The notes under the pieces are model-generated. The model did not search any database, had not been told where the DNA came from, and worked only from the letters and a program-made list of their open reading frames with translations. A stretch of DNA of 64,000 nucleotides from Diploscapter coronatus (Eukaryota > Nematoda > Chromadorea > Rhabditida > Rhabditidae), in the NCBI GenBank assembly GCA_964036155.1, contig OZ038422.1:35797201-35861200 (forward strand), written 5' to 3'. Numbering within the stretch: the stretch's first letter is position 1; the number at the start of each line of letters is the position of its first letter. The translations under genes were made by a program, and so were the position numbers. Below, in pieces: positions 48,489 through 60,953 of the stretch.

Positions 48489-51400
48489 TCAAAAGAGCAT
48501 AAACGTCATAATCGAAGCAATAAATAATGAATAAATAAGTGAGAAGTCTGACGACATCCCTGTGGAGTTGCTGATTTCCTGCAACCAAGTCGAGTGATTG
48601 CCTTTGACCTCTAGTCGACCACAATCGACTATCTGCTGACTGCCTTCCTCCACAATGAGCACTTGTTTGCCAACGATGTCGTCCGATAAAACGTGGAAGT
48701 CGATAGGTGTCCAGGGCTGAATTCGAACACTACATCTTGAAGGACTTGAATGCGTGAAAGATGACATCTTTTTCGTTTAGCAATTGGCGTGCCATAAATG
48801 CTATCTATTCATTGAATTGAAGTTTCAATTCTTTTAACTTGACGAAGCTAATCAGCTACTGATCTTCAGAAGATTCGGACGAATTTTCATAGTCTTTCAA
48901 TCGCGATTATATTCATTCAGATTGACTCACCATAACTGCCATTCCAGTATGATCGGCAACTATCGAGATGAGTTTCTCGCCTTCAGCCTCTTCTTTTGAC
49001 AATCCTCTTCTAAAGCACGATTTAGCGTTGCTTGAATCCATCGGCACGAAGATTGCATGATAGTTCTGAATACGTTGGCTTTTTAGAACTGATTCTGATA
49101 ATTTAGCCCGAACCTTGTTCTCCTCCAAACCGGTCATGATTATCATGATTTGAGGGCGTTTGCCTCTCTTTTGCCATAATTCCAGAATCCCTTGACCTCC
49201 TTTGAAACCAGTCAGACGGGCTTCAAGTCTGGCTCCTTCTGAAAACATCAAGTTATTCTTCTCGATGTCACAATCGTCAAGACAGGTAAACTTTCTCTGC
49301 ACGAACTTCTGTCTGAACGCAATAAATGCCATTGTCAATTTTCAATCAAACTATTTTCATTCATCATATAAATATCGCATCAAACACTCCTCCCTTACAT
49401 TCAAACAGCCACACCTTCTTTTTTGTTCAGTGTAGCGAACTTTTTATGAATGAGTTGAAGCAGTTTTCCATTTAGAACTATCACTTTTATTACAACATTC
49501 GCTGCCAAAAATGATGGATTCGGTTACAAACAAATTTCATGTTCTGGAATTAGCAATTCGTGCAAGTCATCACAAGAGATGGACGAAAATTTGACTTCCG
49601 TTTCCGGAATTTTGACATTTCAACTTTAGTGCAAATTTGAAGTGATCAAAGATTTCTCTTCCAGAAGGTAGACAGTAAATTTGATGATTGTTCGTTTCAT
49701 CAAATAGGAATGGAGACTTGCAAGTTACATTTCATCAACAACTTAGATTCTTTTCACATGAGAAAAACATGCAACGCAGGAACGTTTCCCTATCCCCCCT
49801 TAACTTCATCGTTGCGGATTACTCAAAACGTCAATTTCATCCTCTATTTTGTAATCACTCGATCTCTCTGTATTTAGACTGCTTCTAATTCAAATATTCA
49901 AATTCGACGAACCTTCTTCAGGCGGGTCTGCGCAGACGTTTCTGAAATACGAGACCGTAAAAGCATGGTCCGCGTCATTCTCCACAAACATGTCAGGCCT
50001 CGTTTTCTACGACAAAACGAATCTGATGAGAGAAATGAGGAATGAAAGGTCGAGTTTTAAGATGAGTTCTTTTGAGTCTTTGCTGCATATCCAGCTTACA
50101 AGTTGAATTCCCATTCACTAATTATTGCTTTTAATTTCCGTTACTATATTATAAGAAGTAAAAAGTGTCGATTGAATAATCAAAAAACCGAAGTCGAAGT
50201 GAGCAGGAAGTTATTTGAAGTGTGAGATATTTTGAGATTAAACTCGAAGTTTGTGCATCTTTAACGATTATGCATGAAAATACTCCGATGTTTCGAATCA
50301 AATACCTAGCAAAGACTTATTTTTGACAGCTATTGACCAATACCAACTTGATTCTGGTTTGAGATGATGCATTGATTGTCGGAAGGAACGTGCATTGCAG
50401 ACAGACATAGTGAGCCTAGAATGTCCTCTTGATGATGACGACAAAAATCGATCATTGCTATTCCCAACAATCCAACAATCACTTTACAAATCAATCATTT
50501 CAACTTTTCTTTTGCAAGAGTTTTAGTATTTTTTTTTAATTACTAAACAAGTTCTTTATCTTTTTATCGCAAATTCGCTCTAAAATGTAAAAAGTTATGT
50601 TGATTTGGATTTATGTTAATCTCAGATTTGAGTCGTTTTTCTCTAGGCAAAAATTCGATGGTTGGATCTGTTGGGGGATAAGCAATTTAGCGATGAATTT
50701 GAACCTCGAGTCACAGCTGATAAACACAGACGCAGACAGTCGTCTTTAAACTGAAAGCACGCTAATTGAATGATAAAGTGGGAGGAAATGTGAATGGGAT
50801 TGGTTTGATTCGATGATAATTGGAGCATGTAAAGGGTATCGAAGAAAAATGCAGGAGGCCACTTACAAATGACTCAGGGTCAATCGAAAACGTGAGATTG
50901 GATTAAAATTTGATAGAAGAATGCTGATTGGACAAAGTTCTATTAAGGAATTTCAGAAGTTGTTATGCTCATTGAAATAATTTATCTCTAAATGCATTTA
51001 ATTTTCCCTCACAGTTTTGTGATATGCAATCTAAAAGATGAAAGTGGAAGTTTGTGTAAGACTGATATGATTAAGTGCAACAGTTTCAAAAATTGGATTT
51101 TAGATATTATTATATTTTCATATCATTGCCCAGCGCGTTTTTATTCCTGCAGACTGCAGTTCAATTTTCATCGTTGCTCAGTAATCAATTGATTTGTTAG
51201 TTCCAATGCAATTCGCAAATTTGTGTATACGTGTTTTGACATGAAAAGGTGAATCAGAAAATGAAACGAGACGAAAGTAACTTGACGAAGAGAAGGTAGA
51301 GGGAGTTTGAAGGAGAATGGAATGCGAATGCGAGTGCGAGTGCAGGGACGAACGCAGAACGCTCTTTGCCAGCGAAGGAAATTCAAGTGATGAGCGCACG

Positions 51401-52004
51401 AATTCGAATTTTGAACATCTAACTCAAAACACAGTAATTGGAGCGGAAAATCGGTACAAATCACTGTTTACCACGAGAGTAAGCTGTTTTTAAAACTATT
51501 TCGAAAAAACAACTCGGAAATTTCAAACCTCCTTAGAATCAAATGATGATTAATCTAAAGATGCAGTGCATATAAATATTCCAAAAAATAATTTTACGGT
51601 AATATCCTCACAGATGTCTTACTCTAGTGGGCGAATGAGTGTGAGTTAATTATGCGCCGTTCATAAACCGTCATCATTAAATTTGCAGCTCACCCTTAGC
51701 ATCATAGAATAAGGAAAAAATCATGCAGAATAAACAAAATGGCTAAATTCAATGAAACAGGATGGAATTTAATGGTAAAGAAAACCTGAGTCATTTGTTA
51801 TGTAAGTGACTGCCTCAGCTGATTTGGTGAAATGTGACCTACAGAGACTGAAGAAGTATGGAAACTGAATCCGACGAGCCAAAAGTTCTTCTTGTACTCG
51901 AAGCAGCCTTGCAGATTGACGAGCTGTCTGTTAGCTTTGGCACAGAAAGCCGATTCCAAAATGATGGTCAGAAATAGACAGGATAGGTAGAAGTAGGAAG
52001 TCAT
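48489..52004 (-). CDS. Secreted PAN-domain protein with degenerate SOD-like domain and GPI-type tail
   Basis: Exons: 52004-51876 (signal peptide, SYFYLSCLFLTIILESAFC, then QGCFEYKKNFW), 50750 to about 50650 (KDDCLRLCLSAVTRG), 50006-49909 (KTRPDMFVEND, VSYFRNVC), 49312-48931 and 48716-48489. The first three form a nematode-type PAN/apple domain (Cys spacing and the YFxNxC ending). The fourth starts FTCLDDCDIEKNN and then follows the Cu/Zn-SOD strand pattern: ARLTGFKGGQGILELW, QIMIIMTGLEENKV, and after the splice DIVGKQVLIVEEG...IVDCGRL, matching the SOD SIIGRxxVVH...RLACG end. The HxH copper ligands are absent. The C-terminus (SSDFSLIYSLFIASIMTFML) has no cytosolic tail, as in GPI anchoring. 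The donor of the second exon is unresolved. SOD homology is inferred from pattern only. Confidence 0.6.
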
Positions 52005-52192
52005 GTTGAAGGAATGAAACAATGATAGAAGACAAGGGGCAAATAACTGATTGAAGAAAGTGGGAGGGGGGAGGAGACAGAGGAGTGGCGAAAGGAGAGG
52101 AGAAGAAGGAAGAGGGAACTGTTGAACACCGATGAATGACCGCAATAGAATTAGAATTGGAACTGCGAACCGACGCGAGAATGCCTATTTTA

Positions 52193-54116
52193 TCATTTAG
52201 AATGGCAATGGATGTGAATGCAGGAGAAGGTGTGCACGAGAAACCGACTGCCCTGCTTATCATCCCCGACCAACAACTCATTCATCACCGAAGACACGAT
52301 ACATTTCTCATTAGAAGAGACATCGAGGCGCATTCTTTACAGTTTTTACTTTGACCCTGACAAAATCGAGTCATCAGATGGTGAAAAATGGCTGCGAAAA
52401 GAAGGCAAGATTGATTTCGTACCAAACTCAACTCTATCAAGCTTTCTTCGCCTTTCGTTAACTAGCAATGACAACGATAGCGTCAAGTTCAACCTGCGAT
52501 GGCACAGAAGAAAGACCAATTGACTAAAAATTGACGGAGAAATGATCAAAAAATGAAACTTCAAAAGCGTTTTCAGTTGTGAAAGTTTGACAAATTATAA
52601 ATGTTTCCTACTAGGCTATGCATCTGATCAAATGTGTATAATATTATCCTGGCAAGGAATGCTCAACATAGGAAAGACGAATTTACAGACAAAGTTTATA
52701 CAATTGAGCAGCTCTTGGAACAAGCCTTCGTCGAATGGATAGGTCTTGTCCGGAAATTCGCGTTTCCTATGTTGAGCATTCCTTGTGAATTATAATTCCC
52801 TTCAACAAGTCTAGTTTTCTGAACTCCATAACAAATCTCAATCGACAAGTGCAAATACCTATTCTACAGTTCGCGATACCTCTTATCTGAACGGACTATC
52901 AACTTTCATCGGCCTGTCAACATCGATGAATGCATCGCCCTCGAAATTTTAATTGTTCGCCAAGTTTTATGGTTCTTCTGTTCGAAAGTTTGCTGCAGTT
53001 TATAAAATTCTTATTCTTCGGGAAAGTGCATACTATTCTCATCGCTCTCAATCATTGCCATTCAACACAAAATATGGAATTTTACGGTGTACAGTGACGA
53101 GCAAAAATTTGGAAACGCTGATCATTTTTGTATGGCAGTTTAGCCTGGCCAATGTTAACAGATCCATCTTAAATTTGACAGAATTACGCACTGTAGGTTA
53201 TTTATATGTACGCCAAGTTTTGCCCAAACCTGGCCATGATAAATGATTTTATCAGACAAGTTTCAAAATATTGTGCCTAAAAATTTTGCTCGCCACTGTA
53301 ACTTGAAATATCAAACTCATACTTCCTTGCGTGATACAGATGTTTTCGTAGTATTTGAACGGTCGACGACGTGCACTTTTCCAACCGCCTTTGATCCAGT
53401 GACCAAGCCCCGTAGATAAGAGACAAGTCTAAAAATAATTATGCGTGTAGCCTGAGGACATTATTTCTTGTAAATTCAGCCAAATTTTGAAAACATTCAA
53501 TGATATAGCAAAGCAACAAGAGAACTCTATGGAATGTAGACTACTCAAAGTGCACGAAACTCTTTAAAAATCCTAAAATTTCAATCTCACATTATCCTTC
53601 GCTCTATGCATTATACTCCGGCATGTTCTGCCAACCGTCGTTTGCGTCACGAGACATTTCCTCAAACAATCGTCTTTGTAATTTACCATGGTCGACTGAA
53701 AAACCCATCTTCGAGGTCCGAGCGCATCCTGAGATTTTTATTACATTCAAGCTAAAAATACTCGGAAAGGGAAAAATAACAATAATCAGTTATTTTTGCG
53801 TTATCTAATATTGTCAACTTCAAAGCATTGCGTTTCTCATCGATCTTCCATGCCATATTATCGAATCATATGATGCGATAAAATGACCACAGCGACTAGT
53901 GAAATAATAGCACGACATGCGTAACGTATCACGAACAAAAATCTCCTCCAATCTGTTGAAATTTGATAATGTCAAGATTACCTCAAATCCTAGTTTCTGT
54001 TTGAAGCAGCGGTTGAGCGAAAGAGCAGACGGGTAAGTAACATTTTTGGCCGAAACCGTCAAAATAAAGACAGACGAGAAGAAGAAGATAAGCATCCAAT
54101 TCAGAGGATGAAGCAT
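52193..54116 (-). CDS. Tandem paralogue: secreted PAN-domain protein, 3' half unresolved
   Basis: Three exons close in phase: 54116-53982 (signal peptide MLHPLNWMLIFFFSSVF, then SLNRCFKQKLGFE), 53695-53591 (NYKDDCLRKCLVTQTTVGRT, CRSIMHRAKDN) and 53428-53323 (TCLLSTGLGHWIKGG, FKYYENICITQG). Together they form one PAN/apple domain, with introns at the same places and phases as the neighbour at 52004 (KDDCLRLC and YFRNVC match KDDCLRKC and YYENIC). Downstream, minus-strand segments at 52493-52356 (LNLTLSLSLLVNERRRKL) and 52334-52193 (LLVGDDKQGSRFLVHTF, then a stop) look like remnants or divergent exons of the SOD-like part, but their phases do not join. Two transposon-like repeats separate the halves. 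The gene may be intact with unseen exons, or decaying. Confidence 0.5.
52653..52785. mobile_element. Fold-back element with perfect 23-bp arms
   Basis: CAAGGAATGCTCAACATAGG plus AAA at 52653-52675 is repeated exactly in inverted orientation at 52763-52785, and similarity extends inward (GACGAATTT / AAATTCGCG). The loop is about 87 bp with no coding content. It lies inside the 3' half of the tandem PAN gene. Confidence 0.7.
53090..53300. mobile_element. Tc1/mariner-like MITE
   Basis: The element begins TACAGTGACGAGCAAAAATTT and its complemented right end begins TACAGTGGCGAGCAAAATTTT, both flanked by the TA expected of Tc1/mariner insertion. At 211 bp it has no transposase and must be mobilised in trans, if active. 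It lies just downstream of the last firm exon of the tandem PAN gene. Confidence 0.8.
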
Positions 54117-55057
54117 AAAGGACAGATGAAATCTAAAGAAATAGAGAAGAGGTGAAAAGACATAAAGAAGAGGTGAACTGGAAGCATAAAGATGAAGGGT
54201 AAACCGGTGGCAATCCTTTCAATTTATTAGTTTCTTATGGTTGGTGAAATTTTACTTTTCATTCATTTTTCATTTCAGTTATTGTGTTAATTTTTCATTT
54301 GGTTAGTATAAAATTAGTAATCTTTTTCATTAATGTTCTAGTTTAAATTATTTTTTCCCATTTTTATTCTAATAAATAATAAAATTTATTTGAAACAATA
54401 TACATCTTTCTATTATTCAATTAATTCAGGTTCATGTAACTTAATATGATACTTTACTGGAATTCTAAATTGAATAAAACTGCGCGCGCGTTTCGTTTCT
54501 AGTTTGTCCGTGGCTGGTGAACTAGACACATATGTTCTGTAATGTTCCCGTATGAAATGTCAAAGACAAGTTACTCGTAAGCAGATGCATAGAAATAGAA
54601 ATAGAAATTGGAGAAATAATTCACACTCCTCAATTCAGGTTCGATTAGATTAGATGTATGGATATTCACAATTATATTGCATTATTACTCGTTATCGGGA
54701 AGTAATCGAGATTTTTGTGATCAATCAATTTCTTGAAAAAAATTCTCTTAAAACCTCTGTACAAAATATAAAGATCCTTTTTAGGTTGGATTAAAAATTC
54801 GATTAAATTTTCTAGTTCAAATTGCGTAGGGTTTCTATGTTTGAGCATAATCATTTCGAATGAAGCATTTGTTTAGTGTGGTATGCGTTGCATTGCATAG
54901 CAAACTTTAACAAAGCAATGAAGTGAATTATTTTAGATTTTTCAAACTATTGAGTGTATCACAACTTTAGTCGATTTGCACCTGAATTACCTTTGGAAAA
55001 CGAGCAATCTCCATCTCTGCTACCTTTTTGTGAAGTTTTTTTGTTAAATAAATATTC
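54117..55057. other. Intergenic gap between the PAN genes and TMUB
   Basis: AT-rich sequence with a cluster of T-rich and AATAAA-like runs around 54300-54400. It holds the upstream region of the PAN gene starting at 54116 and the 3' flank of TMUB. A GCGCGCGCG run occurs at about 54483. No gene is seen. Confidence 0.45.
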
Positions 55058-58000
55058 TTAATTTCTGACAGTATTCCTCTGCCTTTGGGCAGCGAAATTC
55101 TGAATGATGATGAAGACGAAATAGGCCGTGAGAATGCTGAGCAGGAAGAAGGCCGTGCGGTCGCAGTAGTTCGGGAACAGCAGCACGAATGACCAGACTG
55201 CTAAGATGTGCGCTGAAATTCCTCACTCACTGAATTTGAATGGAACAAATGTTCGTTCATTCACTCATACCAGGGCATGTGAAAATCGTAATTAAATGAA
55301 TGAAACCGAAACTGTAACGTTCGCACATTTTGATTTACATTTTTTGTAATGGTCATAAAATAAAAGAAAAAGTGTACTTTCAAAAACTAACAAATCAAAG
55401 GCATAAAATTTCTTTTCGAATGATTTTCATCAATACTCCCAAATAAATTGTTAACCTACACACATAAAGAGCGTAAAATTCAGCCCAAATAGTTTCAGTT
55501 TTTCCCTCAATATTATATCATGAAGTCATGAAGTGTTACCTGACAGAATGTATATCATGTAATCGGACATGTTGAATTCTACAGGCAAGGGGCGTGCTGC
55601 GGCTTCCGCGGCCGCGTCCAACGAGTCATTACCCTCTCCGTATGGGTTATATGCGTTGAAGATCGCGTTGTACAGGCGGTGATAGGCACTAAATTTAGAG
55701 AACTAGGAAAATGATTTTTAATTTCTATGATTATAACTTGGAAACCGTAAGAAATTATGATACAAACATGACAACATGGTATAAGCAAAGATAGAATATC
55801 CTATCCTCCATTCTGCTTTGCCAATGTTCTCTGCCGTGATATATGGTGGTTGCCAAATAACCCCCATGGTGAAATAAAGAAAGGTAAGAATGAGCATAGA
55901 AGAGTGAAATCAATTTCAAAAATATATTGAAAATTATAGTGAAAAATAGCTTTTCAGGTATTTTGAAAAGATATTTCTAACCCTGTGATGTATCTCCCAG
56001 TTCTGAAAGGCAAAGTGCGCGGCAGACCACGGAAAATGCCACGGAAGAAGAACGGCGACAGGGAGTGGAAAATGGCTGCCCAAATAACGTAGAAGGAGCT
56101 GTTGGCTGGATCGAAATCGCCTGAATAATATTACATACAAATAATTCGATAAATTTAGTAGTCTAGCAAATATTCAGCATGAGTTCATGAAGCCATGAAA
56201 AATGCGATATTCTTTTAGCAGTTTTACGATTTTCCAAAACTCCAACCCTGCTGTTGCGGCTGCATTCCTCTGGTCGATGAAATCTGCTGGGTCGAATCAC
56301 CGTTCACTTGCACATTTCGATGACGGACAGAGTTCTGCAAAGACACTCATTGACAATGAATAAAAGTAATGCCACAACAATTCAACGAATGTGCATATTT
56401 TGAGTCAATTAAAAAGGCAATGACCTACCCATAAAGCATAGAGTAGGGATTTAGCAATAGAATGCTGGCTACCAAACTTTTCAGCTCAGAAAACTCATAT
56501 GATGATAATTTTATAGGTTTTTTCGGTACTACTTTTATTAGTTGCTCATTCGTTTGACGTTGTGTAAAATCCAAATTCAATAAGAATCAGTTTACCTCGA
56601 CTTTGTACGGAACGTTGCTGATGTGCACATGAATGACGCTCATCTCTTTGACTCCGTACGATTCGAGCGAACGGGACTCGTCTCGCAGAAGCTGACCTGG
56701 AAAATATCTATGAGAAAAGTCAAAAGAGAATTTGACATTAGAGAAAATGATCTGACAAAAAGAATCGAGTGCGAAGTTTCAGTCATTTCATTCAGCGACT
56801 TTGCATAAAGTAAATCTATTCAGAAGATAGAAGTTGAATATTACCTTGATAGATCAATCTGATGACCTTTCCACTTGCCACATCTTCGGGAAAATGTTTT
56901 CTGGAAGAAGTAAAATAAAGATTCAGTTTCCAAGAAAAATCCTACTTTTTAAATTTCTCAAGTGAATCGGAGGTGTGTGCGGAGACGTCCCTCTGCGTGT
57001 CATCCAAGAATTTTAGTCTGACACAGATTCGTTCTCCCTTCTGTCCCCGAGGTCCTTCTTCTGAAATCATAATCAAAGTCATTTTAAGCACGGAACTAAA
57101 CTTAACCATGGATTTAGAACGTTTTTAGGCCAAAGAATTAACTCTACCACTAGGATAAAGTCATTTTATAAATCGAGGATATTTTAGAGCTCGCCGATTT
57201 TTATGATTAAAGTATACAAATAAAGGTAAGAAAGCGTAGACGAACTTTCCGAGAAAATAAATTTAGCACCTGTAGGAGTAGCGTCATCATTTCCCTCTTC
57301 TGCAGCCTGTCCTGCATCTGCAGACACCTCACTCAATCTCTCGTACAGCACATCCTCATTCACGAGAGAAGAAGTGCTCGGTTGATCTCCAACCGGGGTT
57401 GTTGTTGTTAGCGGACGGGATGGGGGCGCTGAACAACAAAGTCTGTGGGCTATTCATTGATAATGTGGCATCCAAGTTTTGAAGACAAAGAATCAACATT
57501 CTTCCCCATATTTGGCATTTGTAAAGTTCAAAAATAACATATTTGTCTGTGACGTTAGAGGTGAGACGGAATTTCGATACCGACTTGTCACGTTTCACCA
57601 TTTCTTCTCGCTCCTCATAATTGTGATCGAGAAGAATTCACCGATTAAAATATTCTCAGATCAGTACATTCACAAAAAAATACAAAATCGCATACCCGAC
57701 TGATTGAGAAGCCTTTCGGCCCTCGGAATTCTGGGGTGTCGTCTTCTGAACTGTCGCTCCTCACTCTCGCTGTCAGAATTGTCTGCGGAAGTCGCCAGAG
57801 AATTCGGCTGAACAAAGAATCATTTTTCAAGAAAAACTATTTTACGATGACCCATTTTTGCAAAATGAAACAACGAATAAGGAAATTGATTTTTTGTCAA
57901 AGATATTTCTCAATTTAAAGTACGGAAATTGAAATAATAATAGTTAACATTTTAAAATTAATTTAGATCGATTGCAAAAATATTGCTATAAAAGGTGAGG

Positions 58001-59891
58001 AAAAAGAAAGAATAAGTAATAGCGTTTGATAACAAATTACTGTTTCGTTCTTTGAGCAACAGTACGCTCATTTTCGATAAACGAATGCTCACGCTTGGTG
58101 TAAATACGTGCTCGCAATTCTTTTCAGACCATTGCATGAGGACTTTTTTTTTTTTAAATATATTTTTCTTGATCGTTTACCGGAGTATCCCTGGTGCTCC
58201 TGCTGATGTCATTGGGATCGTTGGCATCCTCAGTGCTGATTCTGCCTGTTGTCTGATTCATCTCGACCACATTCACATTCACGATCGACGTCAGACTGAT
58301 CGGTTCGGTTCTGTCGTTGCGTCTCTGCTCCCCCTGGCCTATGCCAGTCAGCTCTGATTCGTCCACAATTCGGCCGGAATCAGTCACTGATTGACTTCTC
58401 ATGTAGTGTAGGTTGCTGAAAATTGATAATTTATCAGAAATTCAAAAAAGAGACCCCTTGTAGTTGCCATCCTCTTTTTCTTCTTCATAATCTTTCTCAA
58501 AAAAGAATGATAACTATGGTGAACCAAAAGACAAGAAAAACTCGAAAGAAATTGCTTTAATAACATAATAGCATCGTCTTGTTCTTTAACGACAGGAAAA
58601 TCTGTTCATCACCATTTTCTTCCCATTATTTGTAGTTGAGAAGGGGAATAGAATTGAAAAAATGGAGTGATAAATCTTGACTTTAAAGAACAGGATGTAG
58701 TGGAGGGAAAATCATATGGAAAATATTTGGAAGAAACTAGAAAAGATATTGTTCAACGTTCCTCAGTAATTCATTCTAGTTCTAAGTTTTACCTGCTAGA
58801 AAGAATAGCGATGGCAGCAGCAGTGGCGTAGTGACTGTCCCTGTTCGCATCGGTCACAGGCCCGTCGTCCGCAACAGGCATTTCGATCTCCAACACACTC
58901 AGTGGCTCTGATTCGCGGACTTCGAATCTAGAGTATTGAAAATTGAATATTTGTCAATTAAAAAACGAGATATATCAGTATTATACTCCTGATTTTTTAA
59001 ATGACTTTCAAAAGATGCAGAAAAATCTTAAAATATAAGCGATCAATTTTAAATGCTTGATAAAAGATAAAAGTAAGCAGAACAGAGTTATTTGTAATCT
59101 TCGCTTATTCTTTGCTTATACTCACCTGAAATCTTCACCTAGCTTTCCACAAACACTATGAGTGTAGAAACTGGGTGAAGATGGCAGGGATCAACATATA
59201 GGATAATCTCCCTTCAGGCTATAAATTCCACTTACGTTCCGGTGGACTCATTGATGACAGTCATGGGGCTTCTAACGACCACATTGACGTTGCTGCTCTG
59301 CGAAGAGAGAGAGTTGCCATTTGCATTAGCAGCAGCGTTCTGTTCATTCCCTTCGTTCTGCTCTGCATTGCCATTCCCCTCCTCCTGCTCTGTCTGTGAC
59401 TGTTGCTGTGCTTCACGAGCCGCATGCAGCGCTGTGACTCGCGACCGAATTCGCCTCATCAGCGTATCCCAGTCGTTCGTCGGGTTGAAGCTGTGACCGA
59501 CTTGAATCACCTGAAGGAATTCATCGTTTTATCAGATCAGCAGTATTCCTTGATATTGTATTCATTGAAAATCCAGTCCTTCACATTCGGAATACAGTAA
59601 TTTCCAAAGGAGAAAATTGGTTTAGAATAAGAGTTCAGAAGGAATATATTTTGGTGGGTTTTTTTTTGCATTTTCAAAGAGCACACTGCTTGAAGTATTG
59701 AAAAGGGCGAATCATCAGACAGATAAAATGAGGACTCATACCTGGACGACCCTCCTGTGTGCCCAGTTGTGCATCTCGACGATGTAAATGTCGTAGGCCA
59801 TGGGCGGTCGCATTGTCACCCACCAGGCCGCTCCAATCAGCACGAAGAAGATCGCCACAAACACTGCCACTATCGCCTGAACCATAACCAT
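55058..59891 (-). CDS. tmub: Transmembrane and ubiquitin-like domain protein (TMUB family)
   Basis: TMUB proteins are ER/membrane ubiquitin-like proteins implicated in ER-associated degradation and receptor trafficking. Exons: 59891-59742, 59510-59236, 58927-58793, 58415-58181, 57807-57696, 57428-57270, 57060-56946, 56900-56845, 56696-56596, 56334-56247, 56120-55982, 55688-55540, 55212-55058; 622 aa, much longer than human TMUB1/2 (246/321). Order: N-terminal membrane segment (VAVFVAIFFVLIGAAWWV), a long low-complexity Ser/Glu/Asn/Gln region (about residues 50-355), a ubiquitin-like domain (about 363-435; ICVRLKFLDDTQRDV, VIRLIYQGQLLRDESRSL, VIHVHIS), then C-terminal hydrophobic helices (HILAVWSFVLLF and FFLLSILTAYFVFIIIQNF). 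This TM-UBL-TM order separates it from HERP, whose UBL is N-terminal. The extra length lies in the disordered linker. Confidence 0.88.
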
Positions 59892-60953
59892 TCTCTTCTT
59901 TTAGTTTTTTTCTTATCATATCTGCAAAGAGTGGTATCAAATTTTGAACAATTGTCGAAAGCAAAAGGTAGGGAGCAAAATAACAACTGCCGAAATAAAA
60001 AAAATAGATCTTATTTTATAACATTCGACGCCTTGTGTAATTATTAATGATCATAATAGTTTCGCATTTCAAATTGATTTAGTTTGTCGAGTTAGTCAGG
60101 TTCCCTATTCCACGTTAAAACCTTCCCATCCAGTAGCAGCAATAACAAGGAATGGAATGGCTACAAACCTCATCGTTGAATCCCAATTCTGTCAAAAGCC
60201 AAAACATTTTCTTCTCCTCTTTCGAATTTCCCCTTCAAAAACGACGAATCGATCGATTTTCAGTTGTTTTGAGAATTAAATCCTGCAAAATGACGATAAT
60301 AATGCTGAGAATGACGAAGATCGAGGTAAACAGGGAGAATCTGTGATGCGATAAAAGCATGTGAAGGGGGGATGAAAGGGGCAGGGTAGAGGGAGGAGGG
60401 AAAGGGAGCGAGTATTGATCGAAGACAGACAGACAGACAGACAGAGGAACACAGCTATAGAACAGGGGAATGGGAATGCATCATTTCACTGCAATCATCA
60501 CAAATTATGCCCAACGATATTTTCACGGAAAACAATCGTGCCGCTAATGACTTCCTCAGAAAAAAAACGACGTTGAATTCGACTTATTGCATTTATTTCG
60601 TCGGTTTGAATAAAACGCCTGTGAGACCATGGAAAAACAACAAAATCTGTTCGAAAATACGAACAATAACAAATAAATAATACAAGAAAGTTAAAATTTG
60701 ATGGAATTGATATTAGAAAGCATTGAAAAATGAATTTTGTCAGAAAATACATCAATAACTTTATCATTTTCATCCGAATGCTTCCGGTATTCAAGATGTT
60801 TCAAGTCAGCAATTTCAAAATTCCAGAATCATAGGTAAATAAGAGTTTGAAAAAATAGTAACACAAAGGAAAAGAAGTGGGAAATTATGATTCCGCCATT
60901 TTCAATTACCTCTCAAATAAGTTGGAATGTGTTTGTTCTCTCCTGTCCTGTAT
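59892..60953. promoter_or_regulatory. TMUB upstream region: CT-rich tract and (ACAG)n microsatellite
   Basis: At about 60361-60420 the + strand is purine-rich (CT-rich toward TMUB). It is followed by five ACAG units at 60424-60443. The remainder up to 60953 is the 3' flank of SAP18; no coding segment is seen. SAP18 and TMUB lie in tandem about 1.06 kb apart. Confidence 0.5.

Noticed and set aside
49920..50043. Plus-strand exon-like segment (FLKYETVKAWSASF, VFYDKTNL)
   Set aside because: It has fair splice sites, but the minus strand of the same bases completes a PAN domain (DMFVEND, YFRNVC) in phase with neighbouring exons.
52218..52523. Plus-strand 101-codon open frame
   Set aside because: No start context, no splice partners and no family; the opposite strand fits the tandem PAN/SOD-like gene better, though weakly.
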